DNA of 64,000 nucleotides from Melioribacteraceae bacterium (GTDB lineage: Bacteria > Bacteroidota > Ignavibacteria > Ignavibacteriales > Melioribacteraceae): NCBI GenBank assembly GCA_021739765.1, contig JAIPBD010000011.1, positions 80,370 through 144,369 of the forward strand, read 5' to 3'. The position numbers and the translations under genes are program-made. Every line of letters begins with the position of its first letter. The stretch's first letter is position 1. Positions 1 through 9,895 of this stretch are shown piece after piece. The notes beneath the pieces are model-generated. The model made no database searches, had not been told where the DNA came from, and saw nothing but the letters and a program-made list of their open reading frames with translations.

Positions 1-663
1 TTTTCGCTCGATTATAATGATGCAATGAATAATTTGATCTGGGGCTGGACACTTGAGTCTTTCTACACAAACTTAAAAAACACATTTATTCTCGAGGATT
101 TTGGTGCCGATCCGGAAGATCCGCAAAACACAATTTTGATGCGAAAAAATGGTGGAAACGCCACTGTACTTGGATTATCGGCAAATGCCAGAATGAATTT
201 TAATAATCAAGTTGATTTGGATTTAGGATTAACTTGGCAACGTTCATTATTTGAGAATAAAGTGTACTGGTCAAATGAGCTTGACGGAACAAAGGAATTT
301 CTTAAATCACCAAATATTTATGGATTCTATTCTTTAGATTACAAAATCTATGATTATTATACTATAAGTCTTTCCGGATTATTCACGGGGGCGATGTACG
401 TTCCTCATGTAGCCGGAGCTCCGGGTAATTTAGCTGATGAACTTGTAATTACAAAGCCGTTTCTTGAACAAGGTCTAAAAATTTCTTATAAATTAAAAGC
501 TTTTGAACTCTTTGAAAATCTAAATGTCTTTTTAGGAGTAAAAAATATCTTCAATCAATACCAAAACGATTTTGATATTGGGAAAAATCGAGATTCAAAC
601 TATATCTACGGTCCTGCGGCACCGAGAACAATTTACATGGGATTTAGCGTTAACGGGGACTGA
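1..663 (+). CDS. TonB-dependent receptor, C-terminal part (5' end outside window)
   Basis: The reading frame is open from base 1, so the gene starts upstream of the window and about 220 C-terminal residues are visible. They show alternating aromatic/polar beta-strands, such as those around YGFYSLDYKIYDYYTISLSG, and a late segment GVKNIFNQYQNDFDIG followed by GPAAPRTIYMGF. That ending is typical of the last strands of a TonB-dependent outer-membrane receptor barrel. The substrate (siderophore, cobalamin or glycan) cannot be told because the plug domain is missing. A strong intrinsic terminator follows the stop. The family call is fairly sure. Confidence 0.8.
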   Translation, partial: FSLDYNDAMNNLIWGWTLESFYTNLKNTFILEDFGADPEDPQNTILMRKNGGNATVLGLSANARMNFNNQVDLDLGLTWQRSLFENKVYWSNELDGTKEFLKSPNIYGFYSLDYKIYDYYTISLSGLFTGAMYVPHVAGAPGNLADELVITKPFLEQGLKISYKLKAFELFENLNVFLGVKNIFNQYQNDFDIGKNRDSNYIYGPAAPRTIYMGFSVNGD

Positions 664-685
664 ATTCACCCAAACAATACTAATA

Positions 686-738
686 AAAAGTCCAACTTTT
701 CTAGAATTACCTTTAGTTCTTAAAAGTTGGACTTTTTT
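686..738 (+). terminator. Intrinsic terminator of the TonB receptor gene
   Basis: A perfect 15-bp inverted repeat pairs AAAAGTCCAACTTTT (686-700) with its complement at 722-736. The loop is 21 nt and the 3' arm runs straight into T residues. It lies 23 nt after the stop codon. Confidence 0.85.
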
Positions 739-748
739 ATTTATAGCG

Positions 749-868
749 CGGCGCTTCAGCGCCGTTAGTAATGGAAAAACTATTGTATCGGGTTTTAACC
801 CAAAAGGTAATTTGGTTCAAGACTATGGTGCATTCTCTTTGAAGAATCGACGCCATAAATGACGGCGT
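749..868. repeat. REP-like two-hairpin intergenic element
   Basis: Two short hairpins are separated by about 85 nt. The first is CGGCGC-TTCA-GCGCCG (749-764). The second is ACGCC / GGCGT around an ATAAAT-containing loop (850-868). A similar pair with the same TTCA and TAAA loop types occurs at 63240-63304 beside a RAYT-type transposase gene. The design suggests a non-autonomous REP/BIME-type element. The short frames across it look non-coding. Confidence 0.55.
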
Positions 869-941
869 AATTAATAATCCTATTATTTCTTTATGGTGTT
901 CTGATGCATAACTCCGGTTCAACAACAATTTTCTGATTGTT

Positions 942-3080
942 TTACGGATTTTTGTTTGAAACACTCACGCCTTCATCATCTTTTTTAACAACAGTCGAAT
1001 AATGCATGAGCCATTCCTGCAAATTAATAGATTCTTCAGTTTTTCGCGTATTAACCGGTTTGTAGGAACCACTCGGCAATAGCACCCTTGATTTGGTATT
1101 ATCTTTGAGTGAAATATCCAATACTGTTTCTTTGACTTCCTTCAACAAATCTTTGTCTTCGATGGGGAATATTGTCTCGACTCTTCGATCAAGATTGCGA
1201 GGCATAAGATCAGCACTTCCCATGTAAATTTCTTCTTTTCCACCATTCCGGAAATAATAAATTCGGCTATGCTCTAAAAATCTACCGACAATACTAATAA
1301 CTTGAATATTTTCGCTTATTCCTTTCAATCCCGGAATAAGACAACAGATTCCGCGAACTATTAAATCAATTTTTACATTATGCCGCGAGGCTTCGTATAA
1401 GGCAGTAATTAAAGTCGGATCAACAAGTGAATTTGTTTTAAATATTAAATGTCCGGAAACTCCTTTTTTAGCCAGTCGAATTTCACGTTGAATAAGTTCA
1501 ATCATTTTCGAGCGGATATTGAGGGGAGCGACCAGCAATTTTCGATAATTCATCTGTTCGGAATAACCCGTTAAGAAATTAAATATTTCCGAAACATCCG
1601 CGCATAAATCTTCATCGTCAGTTAATAATCCATGATCAGTATAAAGTTTGGCTGTAGATTGATTGTAATTACCCGTTCCAAGATGAACATACCTTTTAAC
1701 TCCTTGGCTTTCCTTTCGAACAATTAACGTCATTTTTGAATGAGTTTTTAGTCCAACCAATCCATAAACCACGTGAACACCGGCCTTTTCAAGTTCCCTT
1801 GCCCAGAAAATATTGTTCTCCTCGTCAAATCTTGCCTTTAATTCTACCAAGACCGCAACTTGTTTCTTTCTTTCGGCAGCCTCGATCAAATATTTCACAA
1901 TAGGAGAATCAGATCCAACCCGGTACAAAGTTTGTTTTATTGCCAGAACGTGGGGATCCTGTGACGCTTTTTTTATAAGGTCTATCACAGGTGCAAAAGA
2001 GTCATAAGGATGATGTAAAAGGATATCTTTTTTTCGAATTGTTGAAAAAATGCTCTCGTCGTCATCAAAAAGTTTTGGAGCACGTGGTAGAAATTTTTTC
2101 TCTTTTAAGTTAGGTTTTGGAAGCCCATAGAGCTGCATAACGTCACTCATTCCAAGAGGACCGTTAATAATTTGTAGCTCGGACTTACTTATTTCGAGAT
2201 TTTCGGTTAAAGTTGCAACCATAAATTCGGGCATGTCTTTTTCAACTTCAAGACGAACACACGACCCAAATTTTCTCTGTTTAATATTTTCTTCAACCGT
2301 TTCAAGCAAGTCATCCGCTTCGTCCTCTTGAATTTCAAGATCAGTATTTCTGGTGATTCTGAATCTGAACGCGGCAAGAATTTTTACACCGGGGAATAAA
2401 ATTTTAAGATTTTCTTTAATAATGTCATCGATCCAAATTAGTCGTATCCGCCCGTTTTTACGACTTCGGGATGTTTGTAATAATTCGTCAATTCTAATTA
2501 ATCTGGGTAATATTGCCGGAATTTTTACTCTGGCAAAATGTTTCTCTTTGTTCTTCTTTTCGATTACAACAGCATAACTTAAACTTAAATTAGACAGATA
2601 CGGGAAAGGTCTTCCCGGATCAAATGCAAGCGGTGTAAGTACGGGATAAATTTCTTTTTTGAAATAATCGTTCAATTTTCTGGTTTCATTTCTTGATAAC
2701 TCACCCAATCCGCATAAAGAAATATTGTTATCCCGGAATTCCTTCAGGATTGTATTATTCCAGTAATCAAAAATTTTAGATAACATCGGTTCAACCTCGA
2801 GGGCAATTCTTTTTAACTGTTCCTGGGGCGTCATTCCATCGATCGTGGGTTCAAATACCTTTGCGCGGGTCTGTTCCTTCAGGCCGGAAACTCGAATCAT
2901 ATAAAATTCATCCAAGTTCGAAAAGAAAATTGAAATGAATTTTACCCGATCAAGAAGAGGTAATTCTGGGTTAAAAGCTTCGTCTAGTACTCTTCGGTTA
3001 AACTCCAACCAACTAAGTTCGCGGTTAAAAAAGTACTCTGGTTTTTTGTATTTTTTGAGAAAATCTTTCGTTAAGGGCAT
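942..3080 (-). CDS. ppk1: Polyphosphate kinase 1
   Basis: Reversible transfer of the ATP gamma-phosphate to polyphosphate; PPK1 is usually membrane-associated. The 712 residues match the usual family length. The N domain carries FFNRELSWLEFNRRVL (17-32) and the middle part has YPVLTPLAFDPGRPFPYLSN. Both catalytic histidine motifs are present: H447 in GLKTHSKM, equivalent to the autophosphorylated His435 of the E. coli enzyme, and H604 in LEHSRIYYF. HLGTGNYN lies between them. The gene is monocistronic and divergent from the T9SS cargo gene. No good Shine-Dalgarno sequence is visible before the ATG. Its 3' end abuts the two-hairpin repeat region, and only a weak hairpin (924-941) follows the stop. 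Confidence 0.97.
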   Translation of the reverse strand: MPLTKDFLKKYKKPEYFFNRELSWLEFNRRVLDEAFNPELPLLDRVKFISIFFSNLDEFYMIRVSGLKEQTRAKVFEPTIDGMTPQEQLKRIALEVEPMLSKIFDYWNNTILKEFRDNNISLCGLGELSRNETRKLNDYFKKEIYPVLTPLAFDPGRPFPYLSNLSLSYAVVIEKKNKEKHFARVKIPAILPRLIRIDELLQTSRSRKNGRIRLIWIDDIIKENLKILFPGVKILAAFRFRITRNTDLEIQEDEADDLLETVEENIKQRKFGSCVRLEVEKDMPEFMVATLTENLEISKSELQIINGPLGMSDVMQLYGLPKPNLKEKKFLPRAPKLFDDDESIFSTIRKKDILLHHPYDSFAPVIDLIKKASQDPHVLAIKQTLYRVGSDSPIVKYLIEAAERKKQVAVLVELKARFDEENNIFWARELEKAGVHVVYGLVGLKTHSKMTLIVRKESQGVKRYVHLGTGNYNQSTAKLYTDHGLLTDDEDLCADVSEIFNFLTGYSEQMNYRKLLVAPLNIRSKMIELIQREIRLAKKGVSGHLIFKTNSLVDPTLITALYEASRHNVKIDLIVRGICCLIPGLKGISENIQVISIVGRFLEHSRIYYFRNGGKEEIYMGSADLMPRNLDRRVETIFPIEDKDLLKEVKETVLDISLKDNTKSRVLLPSGSYKPVNTRKTEESINLQEWLMHYSTVVKKDDEGVSVSNKNP

Positions 3081-3182
3081 ATGTCATTTTTTGTTTCTGC
3101 AAAAATAGTAAATAAATGAGCTATAAGTTCAAAAATCGGGTTTTTTGAGGTGTATTTATTGTTGCGACTTAACTATTTCTAA

Positions 3183-3211
3183 TTGATTCTTGTTACTTTT
3201 TTCGATAATAT
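3183..3211 (+). promoter_or_regulatory. Sigma70-type promoter of the T9SS cargo gene
   Basis: TTGATT (3183-3188), a 17-nt spacer and TAATAT (3206-3211). The predicted start near 3218 leaves a leader of about 35 nt before the gene at 3254. Confidence 0.6.
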
Positions 3212-3253
3212 TTTACACGTTATTACAAAGATTTTACTCTCTATGGAGGAGTG

Positions 3254-6079
3254 ATGAAAAGAATATTTACAATACTTATTTCACTGATGTTTTGGGGTAG
3301 CATTTTTGCTCAACCAGCTAATTATTATTATAACCCCGCTTTTGCAGGTGATGGTACCTTCACGCTCGATCAACCCGTCTCTGGTATCGTTACTCGAACT
3401 GACCAAGCATCATCTACTAATAACACATTTTATATTGAGTGGGACTCGCAATTTAATGAATGGTTTAACACGTCAATAGACTATAACTCTGAGTTTACAT
3501 TAACTTTTGAAGGCGCAAGTGGTTTAAATAATACTAGTACACTTAATACAAATCCAACCTCTGGAAGATATTACACTTTACAAATTGACGGTCTTGCATA
3601 TTCAGATCGATCTGCAGTATTTATGGAAACAGATAACAACCCTATAGATTTTGCAGCAAGCTCCCCTATATCTCCTGCATCCGCCACAGTTTATCCTGGG
3701 CAGGCAATTGAGTTTACAATTACTTTGTCAGGAAATAAATCGACTCAAGAGAAGGCGTTTGTAAGGTATTCAAACGATAGTTTTGCATCTGATGATAATG
3801 TGGCGGAAGTCAGTTTTTCTACAAGTACAGCTTCAACAGGAACTGTATCTATACCATCAATTGCGAATACTGCCGGAACATCCATAACGTATTATTTTTA
3901 TACGACAACCGTTTCCGCAACGAGCTCCTCAAATCACGATTTGATAACTTTAGCAATAGAAAATAACAGCGGTTCCAATTATTCATATACCGTTGAATCT
4001 GCCTCATCAACAGATGCAGATGGAAACTGGAATACTGCAACAAACTGGGCCGGAGATGCAATTCCACCTGATGGAACCCCAATAAATATCAATAATGACA
4101 TCACTTTAGATATTGCTACGGTTTCGACCGGTGCAGTCACGGTCGCGTCAGGGAAAACTCTAGCGATTGGTTCAAACACACTAAATGCTGGAACGAACAC
4201 AGTTTCAGGAGATGGAGCAATTACTGTTTCAACAGGAAGTATAACTTCCGGTATTATAAGCCTAAATACATTGACTGCTACAGGTGCTGCAAGTGTTAAT
4301 GTTACTGGAGCATGGAGTGTAGGCACTTTCACAAAATCTACTTCAACAGTGACAACCACAGGCGATGCTTCTATTACTGTTGCTACAAATTTTTATAATT
4401 TTACAAATAATTCTGGCACGAGGACACTAGATGCAAATATTGATATAGAAGGAACTTTGACTGTAAGTGGGGGGGATATGAGAGCATCCACTGGCAGAAC
4501 TATTACAATGTCCGGAAATTCAGCTGTAATTAATGTTACTTCAGGAACAATTACTGGGACAGATGCTGGTGGTGGTAATGATATCTCACTCGTCATAAGC
4601 GGTGATGAAACGCAAGTTCAAGGCGGCGTTAGTTCGGGAGCAGGTTTATCTAGAAAGTTTTTTAATATAACTGTGGATAATGGTTCCAAGTTGATTTTGC
4701 AGAGGGGAATATTATGCAGATATGGAACATTCACCGTGAATGGAACTCTTCAAATAGATCCGAACGGGTTCGTTGAAACTCCCACAGCAGTAGCGGATGC
4801 AAAAAGACCGGCTTATCATGCTTCGACTGGTGTACTAATTTATAATACCGGTGGCGATTATACAACTGCGGGTGAATGGTCTCTCACAAATCCACCTCCG
4901 TCACTAACAGTTCAGAGCTCCACCGATTTGAAATTATCTGAATCTAAAGCGCTCACAAACGGTACTCTAACTTTAACATCAGGGACTATTGAATTAAATG
5001 GGGGAGGGTTAACGTTGGATAACGTGACAATATCGAATGCTAATTCAACTAATTTCATTATTACGAGTAGTACAAATTCCCTTACAATTAATAGTATTGG
5101 CGGCGCAACCACATTCCCAATTGGTCCGAGCGCATCTCTCTACAATCCCGTAATTCTTGATAATACATCTGGTACTTCTGATAATTTCTCGGTTCGTGTT
5201 AGCTCAGATTTCACAAACACTCCAGGTCATGAGGCAGCAACCGTTGATGCATATTGGACAATTTCCGAATCTACCGGTGGTGGTTCCGATGTTGCTTTGA
5301 CTTTGCAATGGAATGGTTCGCAAGAGGGAGCAGAATTTGATAATCCGGGAGAAGGAATCAAAATCGGAAGAAATGATGGATTTGGACAAGATGGTTGGAT
5401 TGGTACTTCGGCAACGATTAATGGTTCAGGTCCTTATACTGCTGCTGCTTCCGGATTCTCACAATTTGGTGAGTTCGCAATTGGCGAAGGTGATGCTGTT
5501 CCCGTTGAACTAGTCTCCTTCACCGGTCAACTAATGAAAAACTCTGCTGAGCTATCCTGGAATACCGCAACCGAGATTGATAACTATGGTTTTGAGGTTG
5601 AGAGGTCTTCAACAATCGCAGATGGAAGCAAAAGCGAATGGACTGTTGTAGGATTCGTTGAAGGTCACGGAAATTCAAATGCGCCAAAAAATTATTCTTA
5701 TTCTAATGAGTTAGATGAAAACGGAACGTATTTTTACCGGTTAAAACAAATCGATTTTGACGGTGCTTATGAATTTAGTCCGACAATTGAAATTGCCTTC
5801 GAACAATTGATTGATGGATTTGTTCTCGAACAAAATTATCCGAATCCGTTTAATCCGACAACAACGATTAAATTTGGTTTTGAAAATCCTACTAAAACAG
5901 TCATAACTATTTATAACTCACTCGGGGAAAAAGTTAGAGAATTATTTAATGGAATCGCCGATGCGGGTCGTATATACAATGTTGATTTTAACGGAAGCGG
6001 ATTATCAAGTGGCATTTATTATTACAAGCTTGTAACTCCGGATAGAACCGAAATTAAGAAGATGATGTTGGTTAAATAA
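3254..6079 (+). CDS. Large secreted beta-rich protein with T9SS type A sorting domain
   Basis: Start chosen at ATG 3254, just after GGAGG (3245-3249); a GTG at 3251 is in frame. Residues 1-20 form a signal peptide ending FWGSIFAQ. The N-terminal third looks like a beta-sandwich. From about residue 255 a DGNWNTATNWAGDAIPP segment opens a long Thr/Ser/Gly/Asn-rich stretch with repeated TVASGKTL- and TVSGGD-like strands, suggesting a parallel beta-helix. Near residue 750 VPVELVSFTGQL starts a fibronectin-like domain. The last 80 residues (LEQNYPNPFNPTTTIKFG, then a C-terminal IKKMMLVK) are the type IX secretion sorting signal. It is probably secreted or surface-attached. The ligand or enzymatic role is unknown and no hydrolase motif was recognised. 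Confidence 0.88.
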   Translation: MKRIFTILISLMFWGSIFAQPANYYYNPAFAGDGTFTLDQPVSGIVTRTDQASSTNNTFYIEWDSQFNEWFNTSIDYNSEFTLTFEGASGLNNTSTLNTNPTSGRYYTLQIDGLAYSDRSAVFMETDNNPIDFAASSPISPASATVYPGQAIEFTITLSGNKSTQEKAFVRYSNDSFASDDNVAEVSFSTSTASTGTVSIPSIANTAGTSITYYFYTTTVSATSSSNHDLITLAIENNSGSNYSYTVESASSTDADGNWNTATNWAGDAIPPDGTPININNDITLDIATVSTGAVTVASGKTLAIGSNTLNAGTNTVSGDGAITVSTGSITSGIISLNTLTATGAASVNVTGAWSVGTFTKSTSTVTTTGDASITVATNFYNFTNNSGTRTLDANIDIEGTLTVSGGDMRASTGRTITMSGNSAVINVTSGTITGTDAGGGNDISLVISGDETQVQGGVSSGAGLSRKFFNITVDNGSKLILQRGILCRYGTFTVNGTLQIDPNGFVETPTAVADAKRPAYHASTGVLIYNTGGDYTTAGEWSLTNPPPSLTVQSSTDLKLSESKALTNGTLTLTSGTIELNGGGLTLDNVTISNANSTNFIITSSTNSLTINSIGGATTFPIGPSASLYNPVILDNTSGTSDNFSVRVSSDFTNTPGHEAATVDAYWTISESTGGGSDVALTLQWNGSQEGAEFDNPGEGIKIGRNDGFGQDGWIGTSATINGSGPYTAAASGFSQFGEFAIGEGDAVPVELVSFTGQLMKNSAELSWNTATEIDNYGFEVERSSTIADGSKSEWTVVGFVEGHGNSNAPKNYSYSNELDENGTYFYRLKQIDFDGAYEFSPTIEIAFEQLIDGFVLEQNYPNPFNPTTTIKFGFENPTKTVITIYNSLGEKVRELFNGIADAGRIYNVDFNGSGLSSGIYYYKLVTPDRTEIKKMMLVK

Positions 6080-6103
6080 ATATTGAATCTTGATTGACGA
6101 ATT

Positions 6104-6138
6104 AAAGTCCGGTGCTGAATTGTACCGGACTTTTTTTT
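6104..6138 (+). terminator. Intrinsic terminator after the T9SS cargo gene
   Basis: AAAGTCCGGT (6104-6113) pairs with ACCGGACTTT (6124-6133), followed by eight T residues. It sits between convergent genes. The minus-side T-run is much weaker, so it mainly serves the plus-strand gene. Confidence 0.9.
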
Positions 6139-6141
6139 GTG

Positions 6142-7341
6142 CTATTTCTTTAATGTGATCAAGAAAACCGAACCCCGGCCAATTGCAGAGTCTTGCAGAA
6201 TAATTTTGCCTTTGTGGTAATCTTCAACTATTCTTTTGGCGAGGCTAAGACCTAAACCCCAACCCCGTTTTTTTGTAGAGTATCCCGGTCGGAAAATGTC
6301 TTTTCTATTTCTGAAGTCTAATCCTTTACCGTTATCTTTAACATAGATGTTTACCTGATCAGCTTTTTCTTCCAAAATCAATTCAATCTTGCCTTCATTA
6401 CTTTCGATGGCGTCAAGAGCATTTTTAATCAGATTTTCCAACACCCATTCGAATAACTCTTTATTTAATTGAATATTTGTTTTTGGAACAGATTGATAAA
6501 CTAATTCGACGTTTTTTCTTGCTTGGGGAATTCTTCTTTTAAAATAGTTAATTACATTTTCGAATAATTCGTTTAGGTCGGTTTCGACCAGTTTGGGCGT
6601 AGAACCTATTTTTGAAAATCGTTGCGCGATCTTTTCGAGACGACTTAAATCATTCCCCATTTCTTCGGTCGCATCCAGAACCTTATCCGGACTTTTGAAA
6701 TTCATACGCAGGATTTCAGTCCATCCCAGCAAACTCGAGATTGGGGTTCCAAGCTGATGAGCGGTTTCTTTGGCCATTCCAACCCAGATGTTGCTTTGTT
6801 CGGTTTTTTTTATGTAACTAAAGCTTACATAACCGATAATTATAAATAGAAAAGCAATTATAATTTGAACAAAAGGATAATACTTTAAACTGTTGATTAA
6901 ATCCGAATCCCCATAATGAATTTTGGATAGTACAATTCCTCCGTACTCAACGGCAATTGGTGTATAAATGCGATCAAATGATTCGATCTTATCGGCGAAA
7001 AATTGCATTAATTCCTCATCGGTTTTAGTTGAATCATAGGCGAGGTTGCTTACTTCAAATCCGTCGAGGGATTTATTGACTACGTTCTCCGCATTCGTAA
7101 GGATGATCGGGAAATCAATTCGTTTTATAATATTTTCAAATAGGAAGGTGAAATCAGAACTTTCGGAAGCAGTGCTGATTATATATTCGTAGCTTTTTGC
7201 GTAAAGTTCAACAAACTTTTTTTGTCGTTCTTGTAAGTCTTTCACTATGCTTTGGGTGTAATACAATGTTCCGAAAGCAATTATCAGCGCCAAAAACAAT
7301 AGCAGAATTTTAATATTACCTGAGTTCGGTTTCCCGGACAT
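6142..7341 (-). CDS. Membrane sensor histidine kinase
   Basis: A 399-residue inner-membrane kinase. TM1 (about 11-29) and TM2 (about 156-177) bracket a periplasmic sensor of about 125 residues without a recognisable fold. The cytoplasmic part has the H-box KETAHQLGTPISSL with phosphoacceptor H195, the N-box NLIKNALD (303-310), DNGKG (336-340) and a G-box GWGLGLSLA (360-368). No HAMP domain is obvious and no response regulator gene is adjacent, so it is an orphan kinase. It starts 66 nt after purA on the same strand, probably in one transcript. An AAGGGGA ribosome-binding site precedes the ATG. Confidence 0.93.
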   Translation of the reverse strand: MSGKPNSGNIKILLLFLALIIAFGTLYYTQSIVKDLQERQKKFVELYAKSYEYIISTASESSDFTFLFENIIKRIDFPIILTNAENVVNKSLDGFEVSNLAYDSTKTDEELMQFFADKIESFDRIYTPIAVEYGGIVLSKIHYGDSDLINSLKYYPFVQIIIAFLFIIIGYVSFSYIKKTEQSNIWVGMAKETAHQLGTPISSLLGWTEILRMNFKSPDKVLDATEEMGNDLSRLEKIAQRFSKIGSTPKLVETDLNELFENVINYFKRRIPQARKNVELVYQSVPKTNIQLNKELFEWVLENLIKNALDAIESNEGKIELILEEKADQVNIYVKDNGKGLDFRNRKDIFRPGYSTKKRGWGLGLSLAKRIVEDYHKGKIILQDSAIGRGSVFLITLKK

Positions 7342-7407
7342 ATTTTCCCCTTAGTAATTTCTTCAAGTAATTCTAAAATTAAGAAAACTAAAGGGAAAGG
7401 AATATCT

Positions 7408-8760
<1,353 letters not shown>

Positions 8761-8766
8761 TTAATT

Positions 8767-9105
8767 CTATTTAAAGCTTTCAACAGCCTTTTCAACCGAT
8801 TCGTAATGTTCAAAAATCGTGATAAGTTTAGTTATCATCAAAAGACTGTTAATTTTATCGGTAGCATTTGCGAGTTTAAAAAATCCCTCACCATTTTTCA
8901 TCGTTGTAAATCCACTAATTAGCATTCCTAATCCGGAACTATTCATGAATTTTACTCCGGCAAGGTCAACAACAACATTTTTTTTACCTTCATCGAGAAG
9001 TTTATGGAGCAATGTGTTGAATTCTTGCGCATCCGGGCCGCCCATAACATTTCCTTTAAGTTCAATAACAGCAGCGCCATACTTTTCATTTACTTTAATT
9101 TTCAT
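8767..9105 (-). CDS. STAS-domain anti-sigma factor antagonist
   Basis: A single-domain 112-residue STAS protein, the size of SpoIIAA/RsbV. The conserved loop reads VKFMNSSGLGM, with S56/S57 as the likely phosphorylation site and Asn instead of the usual Asp before it. In partner switching the unphosphorylated form binds the anti-sigma kinase and frees the sigma factor, and SpoIIE-type phosphatases reactivate it. It is divergent from the ECF sigma gene at 9302 and close to the phosphatase island, so it is probably part of the same network. It has its own terminator. Confidence 0.92.
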   Translation of the reverse strand: MKIKVNEKYGAAVIELKGNVMGGPDAQEFNTLLHKLLDEGKKNVVVDLAGVKFMNSSGLGMLISGFTTMKNGEGFFKLANATDKINSLLMITKLITIFEHYESVEKAVESFK

Positions 9106-9301
9106 GAATTCTCCTGAAGATTTTTTATAAAAAATTATTCAATTTCAATGGATCTTTAATGCGGGAATCCTTATTCAAACAATGAACAAAAGTTATGCAT
9201 TCCAGGTAAAAAAATAAAGTTATATTTCATAAAATACTTATTTATTAGTAGATTTAGAGAAATCCGAAGCAGGAACAAATCACGAATTTTAGCGTCTAAA
9301 A

Positions 9302-9889
9302 ATGAGTAATTCTGAAAGATCAGATTCGATTAATGAACAACCGGTAGATGAAGATTTTGAGCTGATTAATAATTTTATCAGCGGCGATGAATCAGCGTTT
9401 AGTGAGCTTGTGCACAAGCATAAAGAAAAAGTTAGAAATTTAGTGTTTCTGACTCTGGGCGACACAGAGTATGTGGATGATATTTCCCAGGATGTCTTTA
9501 TTAGTGTTTATCACAAATTGGGGGATTTTCGATTTCAATCAAAATTCACAACTTGGCTTTACAGAGTAACCGTAAACAAGTGTAAAGACTATTTGAGGAA
9601 AAAGAAAGTCAGAAGCATATTTGTCCCTATTAAAGATAACGAACACGAATTAAGAGTCGGTTCCGGTACCGACAATATGGATATTCCCCAGCTTGTAAGA
9701 CGAGCGATTGAGAAGCTGCCGGACAAGTTGAAAGTTCCGCTTATATTAAGAGATATTGATGGTTTCAGTTATAAAGAAATTGCTGAGCAGTTGGAATGTG
9801 AAGTCGGCACAGTAAAATCAAGGATTTTCCGTGCAAGGGAAAACCTAAAATTTATTTTGGAGCCATATCAGAAAGAGTTAAACTCGTGA
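9302..9889 (+). CDS. ECF-type RNA polymerase sigma factor
   Basis: A 195-residue sigma-70 family protein of ECF size. Region 2 spans about 34-100 (FSELVHKHKEKVRNLVF, then DDISQDVFISVYHKL, then FTTWLYRVTVNKCKDYLRK). Region 4 spans about 130-182 (LPDKLKVPLILRDIDGFSYK, then IAEQLECEVGTVKSRIFRARE). There is no region 1.1 or 3. No typical zinc-finger anti-sigma gene follows. The next gene, 6 nt downstream, encodes an unknown membrane-anchored protein, and the phosphatase/STAS/kinase genes follow. No clear Shine-Dalgarno sequence precedes the ATG. Confidence 0.95.
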   Translation: MSNSERSDSINEQPVDEDFELINNFISGDESAFSELVHKHKEKVRNLVFLTLGDTEYVDDISQDVFISVYHKLGDFRFQSKFTTWLYRVTVNKCKDYLRKKKVRSIFVPIKDNEHELRVGSGTDNMDIPQLVRRAIEKLPDKLKVPLILRDIDGFSYKEIAEQLECEVGTVKSRIFRARENLKFILEPYQKELNS

Positions 9890-9895
9890 TTACTT

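Noticed and set aside
924-941. Terminator after ppk1
   Set aside because: AACAAT / ATTGTT is a 6-bp A/T-rich stem with no clear T-run; too weak to call.
572-964. Two short frames (572-862 plus, 737-964 minus) across the intergenic repeat
   Set aside because: They overlap the receptor end, the terminator and the hairpin element, lack ribosome sites and have no protein-like composition.
3849-5389. Antisense frames inside the T9SS cargo gene
   Set aside because: They mirror the Thr/Ser/Val-rich repeats of the real gene; no starts, no motifs.
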